Below are positions 1 to 9,162 of a DNA stretch of 64,000 nt, piece by piece (within the stretch, counting starts at the first letter, position 1; every line of letters starts with the position of its first letter). The notes under the pieces were generated by a model that was not told where the DNA came from, did not search any database, and worked only from the letters and a program-made list of their open reading frames with translations. The DNA lies in the NCBI GenBank assembly GCA_963693005.1, contig OY843726.1, positions 620,001 to 684,000 of the forward strand, read 5' to 3'. The DNA is from Bodonicaedibacter sp963693005. GTDB taxonomy: Bacteria > Pseudomonadota > Alphaproteobacteria > UBA6184. A program made the position numbers and the translations under genes.

Positions 1-102
1 TACGCTCTTTCTCTTTTAAGAAATGGGGTTAACGCATTTTGATGTAAACAGATTAACTTTGCAATAAGTATTTTTTTCTTAAATCGGCCGGCAAAAAATC
101 TA

Positions 103-1122
103 TTAGCTCAAAATTTTATTAACTTCGCCAATGCTCAAGTTGTGTTCACCAAGCTCAGACAACAACTCAGTTGCACTCATTCTCCCCCACTTTACCGCTT
201 TGCGAACTAATTTTGGGGCAGGTGATCTGGGGTCTACTTCCTCAAACCTATTGGCAACCTTTTCTAGAGTTTCATATAGCTCTTCTACTGACATAGCCTC
301 AAGCCTAGGTATCGAGTCTGCTTTTTCGACATAGTTTTCTTCCGACTGTATCGGCTCTCGCGTAACAGGGATGCTCCGCTTTTGCTCAAGAGACTCCTCA
401 GCAAATTTTTCAATTTGACTAAGGTGTTCATCAAAGTTTCGAAATAAAACCGCCTCATCTTCTAATTCTTTTTCTAAAAGTTCTTCTAGTTTTCTCACTA
501 CCATAAAACAGCGCTGAACGCTCTCAAGAAGCCTCTCATAAAACAGTGTCGGGGTCATCAACGTTGATCGTGCAACTTCTGATAAAATTGGGCGCCCCTC
601 TTGTTTGGCCGTCTCAAAAATATCATTTTTTCTAAACCCTGCCTTTTGAAGCACCATTTCTAATTGACGAGCATCTATTAAATCTGCCAAAGTATGTGAA
701 ACCTCACCGGGCATAGATGGCTGAGTCATCTGCACAGACAAAACAACATCAGCTAGCTTTGAGTTTATCCAAACAAACGTACTCACTCTTGCATCTAATT
801 CTCCACTTGTGCTCGGATGCAAGGACGGCCAGAAATTTTCGCATAACTTTGTGATTAAATCCAACCCATCACTCAGTCCTCTCAAGCCATATAGATGAGA
901 CCATACTTCCGCCAAAATAGCAGCTATATGCAGATCTTTACTCCGATGCTCTAGGGCCTGCTCACACAACTTTTCTAGCTGCTTATAGTCTCCTCCCTTA
1001 TATGGCATCTCATCTGTTTTTATTCTCTGAATCTCTCTGTAGGCCTCTGAATAACGAATATTAGGGCCCGAAGGATTATCTTCTGATATCGGACCTAAAA
1101 ACTGCGAGATATCTTTATTCAT
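103..1122 (-). CDS. tssA: Type VI secretion protein TssA (ImpA N-terminal domain)
   Basis: 339 residues. The N-terminus (about residues 5-45) has the ImpA_N signature, with 'LGPISEDNPSGPNIRY' followed by a 'YREI' helix, as in TssA cap/baseplate proteins that prime polymerisation of the T6SS tail tube and sheath. The rest is helical and acidic. The short C-terminus ('ATELLSELGEHNLSIGEVNKIL') resembles the end of shorter TssA variants. Its start overlaps the tssM stop by 4 nt (ATGA), so it is translationally coupled as the last gene of the tssJ-K-L-M-A run. Family assignment is from the motif and the context; the subclass is uncertain. Confidence 0.85.
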   Translation of the reverse strand: MNKDISQFLGPISEDNPSGPNIRYSEAYREIQRIKTDEMPYKGGDYKQLEKLCEQALEHRSKDLHIAAILAEVWSHLYGLRGLSDGLDLITKLCENFWPSLHPSTSGELDARVSTFVWINSKLADVVLSVQMTQPSMPGEVSHTLADLIDARQLEMVLQKAGFRKNDIFETAKQEGRPILSEVARSTLMTPTLFYERLLESVQRCFMVVRKLEELLEKELEDEAVLFRNFDEHLSQIEKFAEESLEQKRSIPVTREPIQSEENYVEKADSIPRLEAMSVEELYETLEKVANRFEEVDPRSPAPKLVRKAVKWGRMSATELLSELGEHNLSIGEVNKILS

Positions 1123-4100
1123 TTTTTTTCGCCTATACCAAAAGATAGTTTTCCTACAGATCTTGCATTAATACTTCTTATACTTTTTAATACTTTTTCT
1201 GATAAGTTTGGAGCACGTGCTGGAAACTTTGGAAACTCTGACAAAATCAACCCTTGCTTCTCATCAGCACTTTGTAAAATTATGCGTACAAAGGTCCGCA
1301 TCGCGCCGACCCCACGCCTCGTCTCAATTGGAATATTAAATTGCAACATCCCTTTCTCTGATCGATCCTCAAGATCACGCAACATCCGGAACAGAGCCCA
1401 CCCCCCGTCATAGGAGAACATGCCCTCTTGATTATTGATTTTTGAAAAACTACTTTCAGACTCCGAAGAGTTAAATACATTCATCGAGGACCCTTCTGCC
1501 AGTTTAAAGATAACGTTTATAGGATCCCCATAACTCCAGGTAGTCTTTTTACCGTTATCGCTAATATCGAAAGGTACTCCAGTTCCAAAATCAAATTCTT
1601 GATCAATCAAGTTCTTCGCTGACGGAGATTCTTTTTGTTTTAATGCATGAAAATGGATTTGCAGCGATGCTGAAGGCATATCTGCTCCTCCCTCAGAAAA
1701 AGCCTTAAAAAGCTGCCTAAATTCATTGAGTTGAGAAATAAAACTAACATAACGAGATGGATTAAGCTCCCTTGCCTTTAGCGCGGAAATATACTCATCA
1801 ACATCATACTTTTGCTTATTCATCAGTTTAAATAAGCCCTTAAGACTTTCCATATCAACTTCTTGAGCCACATCTGAGGACCCAGAAAAAGGATATCTTC
1901 CTGAAATATGACGATTAAAGTAATCGGCGATTTTTTGATACTGTTCCAACAGCTTATATCCACCAATCGCATCCACACGCTTATCCAGAGCCTTCAGTAC
2001 TTTCTCTCGCTCATCAATAAAGTAATCGCCAGAACCTGAAATTGTTTGTATTTTCGCAAGCGTTTTGCCAGCAGAATCTAACTTGAACTCTTTAAGATCA
2101 GAGGTGTACAGGTTAATAAGCTTTTCTACAGAGTTGTCCGATTTTTTCTTTTCGTACGCTAAAGACTCATTTAAAATAGACGACCATTTTCGAACCAATA
2201 CATGCTCTGAACTTTGTAAGGGTAAAAATTCAGCCGACAAAAGATTAACCGATGGTTTTGCATAATCTTTCGCAAGTTTGCTAAGTCTGCGAGAATGAGT
2301 GTCTAAAACTGCCTCTAACCCACTAAAATTGTTAACTCTAAACCCACGCAATATCGGGTTGCCATCACCATCCCATCGTTTAAAGTCTGCGGCCGAGATA
2401 CGCAATAGTTTTTCTTGATCTAGGATATGATCAAGTGCCACTAACACTTGAATAAACTGATCGGAAATAAAGCGCATAAGATCCGAAACCTCATCAGATA
2501 TTTCGTCTACAGACGTTAACTCTCCTAAGATTTTTTTCAAATGTGGCCATGCAGCACCAAAGCTCTTTGACTGAGACTTATAATGCTCTTCGGGGTTGGC
2601 GCCAATTGTTTTAATTGCAGAGCTTACCGTATATTGCGCCGCACCTAGCAGGTTCATAAGATTTTCATGCAACTGCACTTTGGCAACTTTTTCCAAGAGA
2701 GGGCGTAGCTTCTGAGGGTAATCCTCTATCCCTTTTTCAACAAACTCATAATACCCAGATAGAATTTTATCTGCATTAGCAAGCTGTCTAGAGTCCCATA
2801 ACAACAGTTTTCCTGAGACCTCTTTTGTAGCCAACCCCTTTTTTTCAACCTTTACCATGAAAGATTCATCCGAAAAGCGATCTAAGAATTTTTTAATTTC
2901 AATAAGCTCTTTATTAGCGCTAAAAACCCCCTCTTTTGTAGAGAAGACACTTGACCCCAACAGTGTAGAATATGAACCCGAAATATCCTCTTTTAACTTT
3001 GCATAGGCCGCCTTCACACGAATTGACTGATTCTCTACAAACTTCCTACCTATTAATTTCGAGCGTTTGAGCGCAATTAAAAAGTTTGTATAGTCCTCAC
3101 CAGGATCAAATTTATCCCCTGCAATCCAAGCAAGATCTCCAGTTTTGTAAGATACATCTATGACATCTTTTATTGTCTTAGAAATTGATTCAAAATCCTG
3201 AACAGATAAATCAGGATAAGTATTAATATCAGAAAGCTCATCAATCAGGGAGTTGAGACCAAACACCTTTCTCAGGCTTTCATTTTGAGTTACCCCATAT
3301 ACCAAAAAATCATCAAAAAGTTTTTCAAAGTTGTGCTGAATACGCTGTTTGTGACTTCCAAGATCAAGTTTTTGGTGTTTGTCCGAGCGAATTGACCAAT
3401 TATACAGGGCAAACTGAGACTTAAAGTCTTTATCTAAATCATATTCGAAAAGATTTTTGATCAAAGAAAATAAATCCTTGCGGTGTCTAGAGATAAAAAA
3501 GTTATTGTAACTGCTCGCTATTTTTTCTAACAAAACAAGATTGTCAGTGAATTCTTTTAAGCGCTTAAAGTATTTTGTTTTAGATGGGTTTGCCTTTTCA
3601 GACAGCTTGCTATCAACCAAATCAAATATTGTTTTTTCAACCTTAGTTAGTTTCAAGACTCCCTTGGGCTCTTCTAGAAGTTTTTGCAGTTTTTGCTGAA
3701 CTTTTTTATGTACGCTTTGCACTAGAATTACATCAAATGCGCTTCCTAATGCTGCGTACGTATCTTCTTTATAGTTTGAAAACCATGACGGGGGAATAAA
3801 CAATGCCCAAAACTTAGTATCATCAACTGAAGTTTTCAGAAAGTGATCAAAATGCTTTTTGTACGCATCAAAATCATCTTTTGTAGGCTCTAACCCATTT
3901 TTTCGCGATTCATTTACCTCTTCTATAACATTTTTAATATTGTGGGCTACTGGTAAGACTTCATCTTTACTTTTGCGCAACTGATTGTGCGCCCACCACG
4001 CAAACAAAAATGATGCCGACAACCCACCAATCATTGTAATTTTTCCAACCGTCAGATTACGCCAGATCGACTGAACAATTTCATAAGAAGGAAACGCAAT

Positions 4101-5375
4101 ATTGCGCTCCCTAAATATCTTTTCTACAAACAAGTCCCGAGAAAAATAAACATTTGCTTCGTTCCGGTTTACAAACAACTCGTCATTCGTTTCAACAGGG
4201 GGAGTTTGGGACACACCAGTGAAATAAACGCCCCTTAAGAAGTGAGGATCCTTATAAATATTTTCTGCAAATAACTGATTCACAAACACCGATATATTTT
4301 CCCAAATTTTTCCAAACTCTTCAGAAAATACAAATAATGCATCTGGATCAATATGGTTTTCTTCTTTGTGCATCATTGTAAATGCTTGTAGTTTTAAATC
4401 ATTGATAGTGCCCATCACCTCTTGCTGAGCATCAACCATCCATGAAGCACTATAATGTTGCTGCATACTGTGTGGCGCAGACCACCCAAAAATATTTGAT
4501 AACCTTGACGAAGGAAAGCTCTTTGCAAACATATCAAAGCCCGGTATTGTATCCGTTTTAGTAATTACGACATACACTGGAAGACGCATAGAAAGAGTAT
4601 TTTGTATAGAAATCAGCTGCTGATATAGTACGTGAGCTTTTTGGCGCATATCGATAGTAGATAGTTTCTTTTCTCCGTATAAGTCCTCAGCAGAAAGAGC
4701 AACCACTATTCCATCCAAAGGACGTCGAGGCCTATGATAGCTTAACTGCTGTAAAAGGTCTGTCCATATCCTCGATGTGGATGCTTTTTTCTTGGTTGAA
4801 TAAGAAACCCCTCCTTTAACGTCTAACATGACCCCATAGTCAAAATAATGCCAACTAATAGGAAGACCAAAAGCCTCTTCTTTTGTATTTAGCCCAAAAG
4901 GACGCTTAATATTTAAGTTATTTAATAACGATGTTTTTCCGGCATCCTTATCTCCTACTGCCAAATACCAAGGAAGTTCGTACATATAGTCATGGCCACC
5001 AAATGCAAGCTTCATTAACTTAGACGACTCATGAAAAGCCTCTTCTATAGGTTTTTGCTCTGGGTTCAAAAGTTCATGAATGCGCCTTAACCAGCCTAAA
5101 ACTTTTCGGCTTTTCTTTTTTTCAGGAAGCGTTTTTTTCTTTCTTTTTGCAAAAAACGCTTTAATTGAAACATACACCTGAATTATCTTACGGAATAAAA
5201 ACGCCATTATTTTAATCGCGATGTATAGCAGCAAAAGAAAAACTATTGCAATAATTGCATAATAGATTAGCTCTAAATGTTCGTGAGGAGCAGAGTTTGG
5301 AAGCACACGCTTTGCCCACCCCACAAACGGGTCTGGGTTTATAATGCTAGTAATTATTTTTTTCAACCCACTCAT
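1119..5375 (-). CDS. tssM: Type VI secretion membrane complex protein TssM (IcmF)
   Basis: 1418 residues, somewhat longer than the usual 1100-1300. Two N-terminal membrane segments are visible, at about residues 38-60 and 445-464. Between them lies the cytoplasmic NTPase-like domain with a Walker A loop (GDKDAGKT, 141-148), a TKTD motif (272-275) and the family signature 'RGVYFTG' (381-387). The large periplasmic part follows, ending in the beta-rich C-terminus that contacts TssJ. In the family, TssM spans the envelope and with TssL and TssJ forms the T6SS trans-envelope channel. It overlaps tssL upstream and tssA downstream by 4 nt each. Walker A is intact, so the NTPase fold may still bind nucleotide. 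Confidence 0.93.
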   Translation of the reverse strand: MSGLKKIITSIINPDPFVGWAKRVLPNSAPHEHLELIYYAIIAIVFLLLLYIAIKIMAFLFRKIIQVYVSIKAFFAKRKKKTLPEKKKSRKVLGWLRRIHELLNPEQKPIEEAFHESSKLMKLAFGGHDYMYELPWYLAVGDKDAGKTSLLNNLNIKRPFGLNTKEEAFGLPISWHYFDYGVMLDVKGGVSYSTKKKASTSRIWTDLLQQLSYHRPRRPLDGIVVALSAEDLYGEKKLSTIDMRQKAHVLYQQLISIQNTLSMRLPVYVVITKTDTIPGFDMFAKSFPSSRLSNIFGWSAPHSMQQHYSASWMVDAQQEVMGTINDLKLQAFTMMHKEENHIDPDALFVFSEEFGKIWENISVFVNQLFAENIYKDPHFLRGVYFTGVSQTPPVETNDELFVNRNEANVYFSRDLFVEKIFRERNIAFPSYEIVQSIWRNLTVGKITMIGGLSASFLFAWWAHNQLRKSKDEVLPVAHNIKNVIEEVNESRKNGLEPTKDDFDAYKKHFDHFLKTSVDDTKFWALFIPPSWFSNYKEDTYAALGSAFDVILVQSVHKKVQQKLQKLLEEPKGVLKLTKVEKTIFDLVDSKLSEKANPSKTKYFKRLKEFTDNLVLLEKIASSYNNFFISRHRKDLFSLIKNLFEYDLDKDFKSQFALYNWSIRSDKHQKLDLGSHKQRIQHNFEKLFDDFLVYGVTQNESLRKVFGLNSLIDELSDINTYPDLSVQDFESISKTIKDVIDVSYKTGDLAWIAGDKFDPGEDYTNFLIALKRSKLIGRKFVENQSIRVKAAYAKLKEDISGSYSTLLGSSVFSTKEGVFSANKELIEIKKFLDRFSDESFMVKVEKKGLATKEVSGKLLLWDSRQLANADKILSGYYEFVEKGIEDYPQKLRPLLEKVAKVQLHENLMNLLGAAQYTVSSAIKTIGANPEEHYKSQSKSFGAAWPHLKKILGELTSVDEISDEVSDLMRFISDQFIQVLVALDHILDQEKLLRISAADFKRWDGDGNPILRGFRVNNFSGLEAVLDTHSRRLSKLAKDYAKPSVNLLSAEFLPLQSSEHVLVRKWSSILNESLAYEKKKSDNSVEKLINLYTSDLKEFKLDSAGKTLAKIQTISGSGDYFIDEREKVLKALDKRVDAIGGYKLLEQYQKIADYFNRHISGRYPFSGSSDVAQEVDMESLKGLFKLMNKQKYDVDEYISALKARELNPSRYVSFISQLNEFRQLFKAFSEGGADMPSASLQIHFHALKQKESPSAKNLIDQEFDFGTGVPFDISDNGKKTTWSYGDPINVIFKLAEGSSMNVFNSSESESSFSKINNQEGMFSYDGGWALFRMLRDLEDRSEKGMLQFNIPIETRRGVGAMRTFVRIILQSADEKQGLILSEFPKFPARAPNLSEKVLKSIRSINARSVGKLSFGIGEKK

Positions 5376-6136
5376 GTCTTTTTCCCCTGCTGAATGATTT
5401 CATACAGTGCCGTTTTCACTTCAAAAGTTGAGTCAAACCACATAATATAGGTCATGAGTAAAAACACAAAAACACACCCCATATAAATATAATACCAACG
5501 ATGCGGGTCTGGGAGACGCTGTGGCTCAGCCTCTTCTATTGTGTGCCCCAACGCCTCAGGAAAAAGCTTATACTCGTGCGTAAATACTTTTGGGGATTGA
5601 TTATAAATAAACTCATACAGTCGCCCCATGTAGGCATCTGTTTCTTCCAACTTTCCACTATTCCTATATTTCCCTTGAAACCCTAGGGCTAGCGCTTGAT
5701 GGTATACAGCGGCTATATCTGTGCGCAACGCATCGTGTTGATCTAAAAAAGCATTTAAATCCTCAAACAATCGAATGCCAGCCTTACGAGAGTTAAAAAG
5801 TCTAGACTCTAAAATATTTGCATCCCAATATTCCTGACCTTGCCAATTAAGGTTTAAGAATATCTCGTCTGTTAAAGCAACGGCAATGTACTGTACCGAC
5901 TTATAACCCGACTGAATATAAGCCCCCCCTTTAAGTGACTGCTCTTCGGAATCTCTTAAAAACCCTTCTAACCTGCCAATAATCTGCTCTGATATCTTTT
6001 TGATTTTTGCCGAGTCTAATTTAGACAGGTGCGCCCCAGCCTTTGATAGTGCCCGCTGTTTTTCTCTTAATACCTCACTATAGTAGGTATTAAAAAAACG
6101 GTATATGAACGAATCTTGATACTGATGATGAAACAT
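5372..6136 (-). CDS. tssL: Type VI secretion inner-membrane protein TssL (DotU)
   Basis: 254 residues. A helical cytoplasmic DotU domain fills the first 210 residues, with family-like stretches such as 'YIAVALTDEIFLNLNWQGQEYW' shortened here to the DEIFL region and 'LGFQGKYR'. A single C-terminal membrane helix lies at about 214-235 and leaves a short periplasmic tail. There is no OmpA-like peptidoglycan-binding extension, so this is a short TssL. It partners TssM and TssJ in the membrane complex and docks the TssK baseplate. The gene overlaps tssM by 4 nt and follows tssK after a 28-nt gap. Confidence 0.92.
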   Translation of the reverse strand: MFHHQYQDSFIYRFFNTYYSEVLREKQRALSKAGAHLSKLDSAKIKKISEQIIGRLEGFLRDSEEQSLKGGAYIQSGYKSVQYIAVALTDEIFLNLNWQGQEYWDANILESRLFNSRKAGIRLFEDLNAFLDQHDALRTDIAAVYHQALALGFQGKYRNSGKLEETDAYMGRLYEFIYNQSPKVFTHEYKLFPEALGHTIEEAEPQRLPDPHRWYYIYMGCVFVFLLMTYIMWFDSTFEVKTALYEIIQQGKKT

Positions 6137-6164
6137 TATTATTCTTATTTCTTGTTAGAGTTGT

Positions 6165-7505
6165 TTACAGGTCTTCAAGCCTTACATAGTGGTAAATATC
6201 CGCAGGACGCTCATCTGCCGTATCTGATGGGTTAAATATATAGAGCACATCTCCTAAATTAATAAACTCTGGCTCAATTTGAATTTCTACCAGAGAGATG
6301 TCCTTAGGAGCAGAAATTAGTGTCTTTTCCTCCTGCGGGATTACGCGCCGAACCGCTCCAATAATTCGCCTATCAATAATCGACTGCGCAAATCCTTCAG
6401 TACCAATAAGGGCGTTTTCAATCCAATTATAAGCTGCTGATCTCCCCCCTCCAGAGGCATGTTTTACACCAACAGTCAATTTCTGCGAATGCCATACCGT
6501 CGGCAAAGCCAAACCAAAATATCCTCGTTTTTTTTGAAATTTACGAATTTGAAGATTGTCTGACAATGATGTAAGAACATCGCGCACATAACCCACCACT
6601 CCCGCAAAAACGACATCTATATTATTGTGGTCATAAACATTAAACGCAGGTATTCTGGCTACACTTGTTTTTAACGAAGCTACTTTCGAGGCTAAAGTTA
6701 CCAAACCTCTGTATATCTCTAAGGGGTGAACTCGCCCCGCTGACATTAATATCTCAAATGGCAAAAGAGCCTCAATCAAAACATCAATAGTTTGCTTTGT
6801 ATGTTTTTGAGCAGGGTTATCACTACTTGCATCATATCGCTCAATGCTATACATAATCTTAGAACGAATCTGAATAGAAAGCTCTTCTAAGCTTGCTCTC
6901 AAACCATCCTTAGGAGAAAAATACAAACAGGGCGCCGTGTACTTAGTCAGGCTATATTGACCACCCTCTTTTGCAAGTTCTGCTATTGGCAAACTCACAA
7001 ACTTACTCGACGGCGTTTGGCCAACAATCAAATATAAATTAGGCGCCAATCTTGGTATCCGTGAGGGTTCACTTGCAGAGCCATTCTCATCAACTACCAA
7101 ATCACCCACAGTAGAAATATATCTTGGTGAATTGCCACTTGCAGACGGCTGATCAGGAGAATAAGCAGGGAGAGCTAAATATATTTTCTGAGGCTTCCCA
7201 TCTTGAAAAACTACCTCATCTAAAGGAAGGTCTAATTTGGGAGCCTGAGCATGCTCTTCATAATTAACAACCGAACCATCTGGCAAAACCCCCTGAACAG
7301 ACTGCACACGAAAAACACCTTTAGCAAGTAACAGTTGATCAATATCTATGAGCGTCAACCCCCAGTTGTGAGACCCCGCACTTTCAAGCAAAAAACTTAG
7401 AATACTTTGATATCTACTATCGTTCAACTGAAAATGTTGCGGCGCAAGCGGCATACCTTCATGCCATTGAACTGGATCTGTTTTAAATCTATAATCTTTA
7501 CTCAC
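6165..7505 (-). CDS. tssK: Type VI secretion baseplate protein TssK
   Basis: 446 residues, the normal TssK length. The N-terminal signature 'WHEGMPLAPQHFQ' (about residues 14-26) is the hallmark of TssK, the trimeric adaptor that links the T6SS baseplate to the TssL/TssM membrane complex. The C-terminal part has 'YIFNPSDTADERPADIYHYVRLEDL', consistent with the TssK C-terminal domain that contacts TssL. The gene sits between tssJ (12-nt gap) and tssL (28-nt gap), the conserved J-K-L order. No sign of disruption. Confidence 0.93.
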   Translation of the reverse strand: MSKDYRFKTDPVQWHEGMPLAPQHFQLNDSRYQSILSFLLESAGSHNWGLTLIDIDQLLLAKGVFRVQSVQGVLPDGSVVNYEEHAQAPKLDLPLDEVVFQDGKPQKIYLALPAYSPDQPSASGNSPRYISTVGDLVVDENGSASEPSRIPRLAPNLYLIVGQTPSSKFVSLPIAELAKEGGQYSLTKYTAPCLYFSPKDGLRASLEELSIQIRSKIMYSIERYDASSDNPAQKHTKQTIDVLIEALLPFEILMSAGRVHPLEIYRGLVTLASKVASLKTSVARIPAFNVYDHNNIDVVFAGVVGYVRDVLTSLSDNLQIRKFQKKRGYFGLALPTVWHSQKLTVGVKHASGGGRSAAYNWIENALIGTEGFAQSIIDRRIIGAVRRVIPQEEKTLISAPKDISLVEIQIEPEFINLGDVLYIFNPSDTADERPADIYHYVRLEDL

Positions 7506-7517
7506 TGCAACACCTTT

Positions 7518-8096
7518 TTAATCTATCCCCATGGGCAACATAGACAGTTTATCTTCCAAAGCCTCTTCTCCCTCCGACATCATGTCAGGAGTAACAAGGC
7601 TCATACCTTCTCTCGTAAATTTTACCATAACATGTGGTCCAGATGGAATTCGAATTCTATTACTACCTTTCGGGTGTTGCAACTTTGCAAAAAAGTACCC
7701 CCCCACATATTTATTGTCAGAGTCTAATTTTAACTTTTGCTCCGGCAGATTCCCCGCCTGAGGGGCAACAGGAAACTTAAATATTTTGTATAGGCCATGA
7801 TAGTTTTTTTCGAACTCTTTGGACTTTACCGCCTTAAAATAATCCTTGGCAGGCATCTGGGAGAGCTCTTTCGCCATTTGAAGGTTTTTTGTTAAAATAA
7901 GATTACACTCAAAAGCCTGCCCCTTATTCGCAGTCTTTTCCGAAAGGATCAAAAGTCTTTGAAGGCTCAAACTTTGCTTTAACATGATCAATCCGTCGGG
8001 CACCATTTCTCCCGAGAGTAAATCATTAATTTTCTCACACCCCCCCACAACCAAAGCTAAGAACAAAGAAAGACTAATCCAAAAGCTCTTCATCAT
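7518..8096 (-). CDS. tssJ: Type VI secretion outer-membrane lipoprotein TssJ
   Basis: I start the protein at the ATG at 8096 (192 residues) because it begins a lipoprotein signal peptide (MMKSFW...LVVGGC, lipid-modified Cys about residue 20). The longer frame to 8135 would bury that signal. A GAGG lies 9 nt upstream of this ATG. Residue +2 is Glu, not Asp, which favours sorting to the outer membrane. The body is beta-rich ('GGYFFAKLQHPKGSNRIRI'). TssJ anchors the TssM periplasmic tip to the outer membrane. The sequence is divergent, so the call rests on the lipobox, size and position directly before tssK. Confidence 0.75.
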   Translation of the reverse strand: MMKSFWISLSLFLALVVGGCEKINDLLSGEMVPDGLIMLKQSLSLQRLLILSEKTANKGQAFECNLILTKNLQMAKELSQMPAKDYFKAVKSKEFEKNYHGLYKIFKFPVAPQAGNLPEQKLKLDSDNKYVGGYFFAKLQHPKGSNRIRIPSGPHVMVKFTREGMSLVTPDMMSEGEEALEDKLSMLPMGID

Positions 8097-8598
8097 CTTC
8101 AGGGGCCTCGTCGGAATCATCAACATTTTCAGCACTTTCTCTGTCTATTGTATTGTTTTTATTACTTCTTGACTCAGCTTCATCATCATTTAGCTTTGAA
8201 AGAGCCTGCCCCTCTCTTAATTTTTTGGCCCTACTTTCTGGAACAAGGGGTCGATGTGAGGTGGACCCCTCTTCCACCATCACCTTAGCGGACGAAACTT
8301 CTCCCCTACCAAGAAAAAACCCAACCCCAAATGACAGAAGAACAGACGCAGCAAAAAAAAGGAACGATGTAAAAATAGCCTTGTGAGAGATCTGAATTAC
8401 CACAGACCTAGGCACCTGAATGCCATACCCCTTTCTATCTCCCCCTCCGCTCCGCGGCACTTTTCTATCTTGATCCAGCACAGAAGCCGTATCTGGGCCA
8501 TCAGGTCGACGAATAACCTCCTCTTCCATTAAAAACCCCGGCAACGGATCTGAAGATTTTTTCTTTATCTGACCTCCACCCAACGAACCCCAAGACAT
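8074..8598 (-). CDS. Uncharacterised single-pass membrane protein heading the T6SS operon
   Basis: 174 residues from the ATG at 8598, chosen because a strong Shine-Dalgarno (GAGGGGGA) precedes it; a longer frame starts at 8616. The first 70 residues are Gly/Lys/Arg-rich, low complexity and probably cytoplasmic. One membrane helix follows at about 74-97 ('FTSFLFFAASVLLSFGVGFF'), then a charged tail with an extremely acidic end ('DDSDEAPEDDEELLD'). I do not recognise the family. It overlaps tssJ by 23 nt, so it is almost certainly co-transcribed and coupled with the T6SS genes. It could be an accessory membrane-complex factor; it does not look like TssE, TssF, TssG or an FHA protein. Confidence 0.7.
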   Translation of the reverse strand: MSWGSLGGGQIKKKSSDPLPGFLMEEEVIRRPDGPDTASVLDQDRKVPRSGGGDRKGYGIQVPRSVVIQISHKAIFTSFLFFAASVLLSFGVGFFLGRGEVSSAKVMVEEGSTSHRPLVPESRAKKLREGQALSKLNDDEAESRSNKNNTIDRESAENVDDSDEAPEDDEELLD

Positions 8599-8747
8599 AC
8601 TTCCCCCTCGCAACAAAAAGATATTTCTATATCTATTTTAGATATTTTTTTCAGAAAAAGCCAGTTTTTTGACGTTTTTAAAATATTATTTACCTCATCT
8701 CTGGTGTTACGGTTGGACATTAACTTTTACAACAAGAGGAGAAAACG

Positions 8748-9155
8748 ATGTTTTTTGTAAATATAGTTAGCCTGATTGCCGCCGCAGCGACTGGAATGTT
8801 ATTTGGATTCTTTTGGTACTCTGACTTTCTGTTCGCAAAAAAATGGGCCGAACTTTCTAAAATATCGAAAAAACAAATTGCGTCGACCAACGCTCCCATC
8901 TCTATAACACTAGGATCAACAATAACCTTACTAACATCTTTAGGGCTAGCCGGTATTTATCACTATTTTGAGGATGCAGAAACTACCATTTACGCTGTTC
9001 TATGCATCCTCACACTAGTTGCACTAAATTATGCTAGCTCACTTGTTTGGGAGAAAATATCAATCACTCTGTATGCAATTAATTTAGGCTACACAGTATT
9101 ATCATGGCTCCTTATTTTGTTAACATATATTGCCGTATATCACTTTGTAATGTAA
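8748..9155 (+). CDS. DUF1761 family membrane protein
   Basis: 135 residues with four predicted membrane helices. The N-terminus ('MLFGFFWYSDFLFAKKWAEL') matches the DUF1761 pattern of a G-x-x-WYS-x-x-LF-x-x-W segment after the first helix. Function is unknown for the family. A good Shine-Dalgarno (AAGAGGAG, about 7 nt before ATG) supports the start. The gene is divergent from the T6SS operon and ends 7 nt before rnr, so the two may be co-transcribed. Confidence 0.75.
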   Translation: MFFVNIVSLIAAAATGMLFGFFWYSDFLFAKKWAELSKISKKQIASTNAPISITLGSTITLLTSLGLAGIYHYFEDAETTIYAVLCILTLVALNYASSLVWEKISITLYAINLGYTVLSWLLILLTYIAVYHFVM

Positions 9156-9162
9156 ACGAGTT

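Noticed and set aside
1..102. Gene or terminator before the tssA end
   Set aside because: No open frame of value; the GCCGGC near 87-92 makes no convincing hairpin with a T-run.
8660..8700. TTGACG-like -35 upstream of the DUF1761 gene
   Set aside because: No -10 at a suitable distance was found, so I do not call a promoter.
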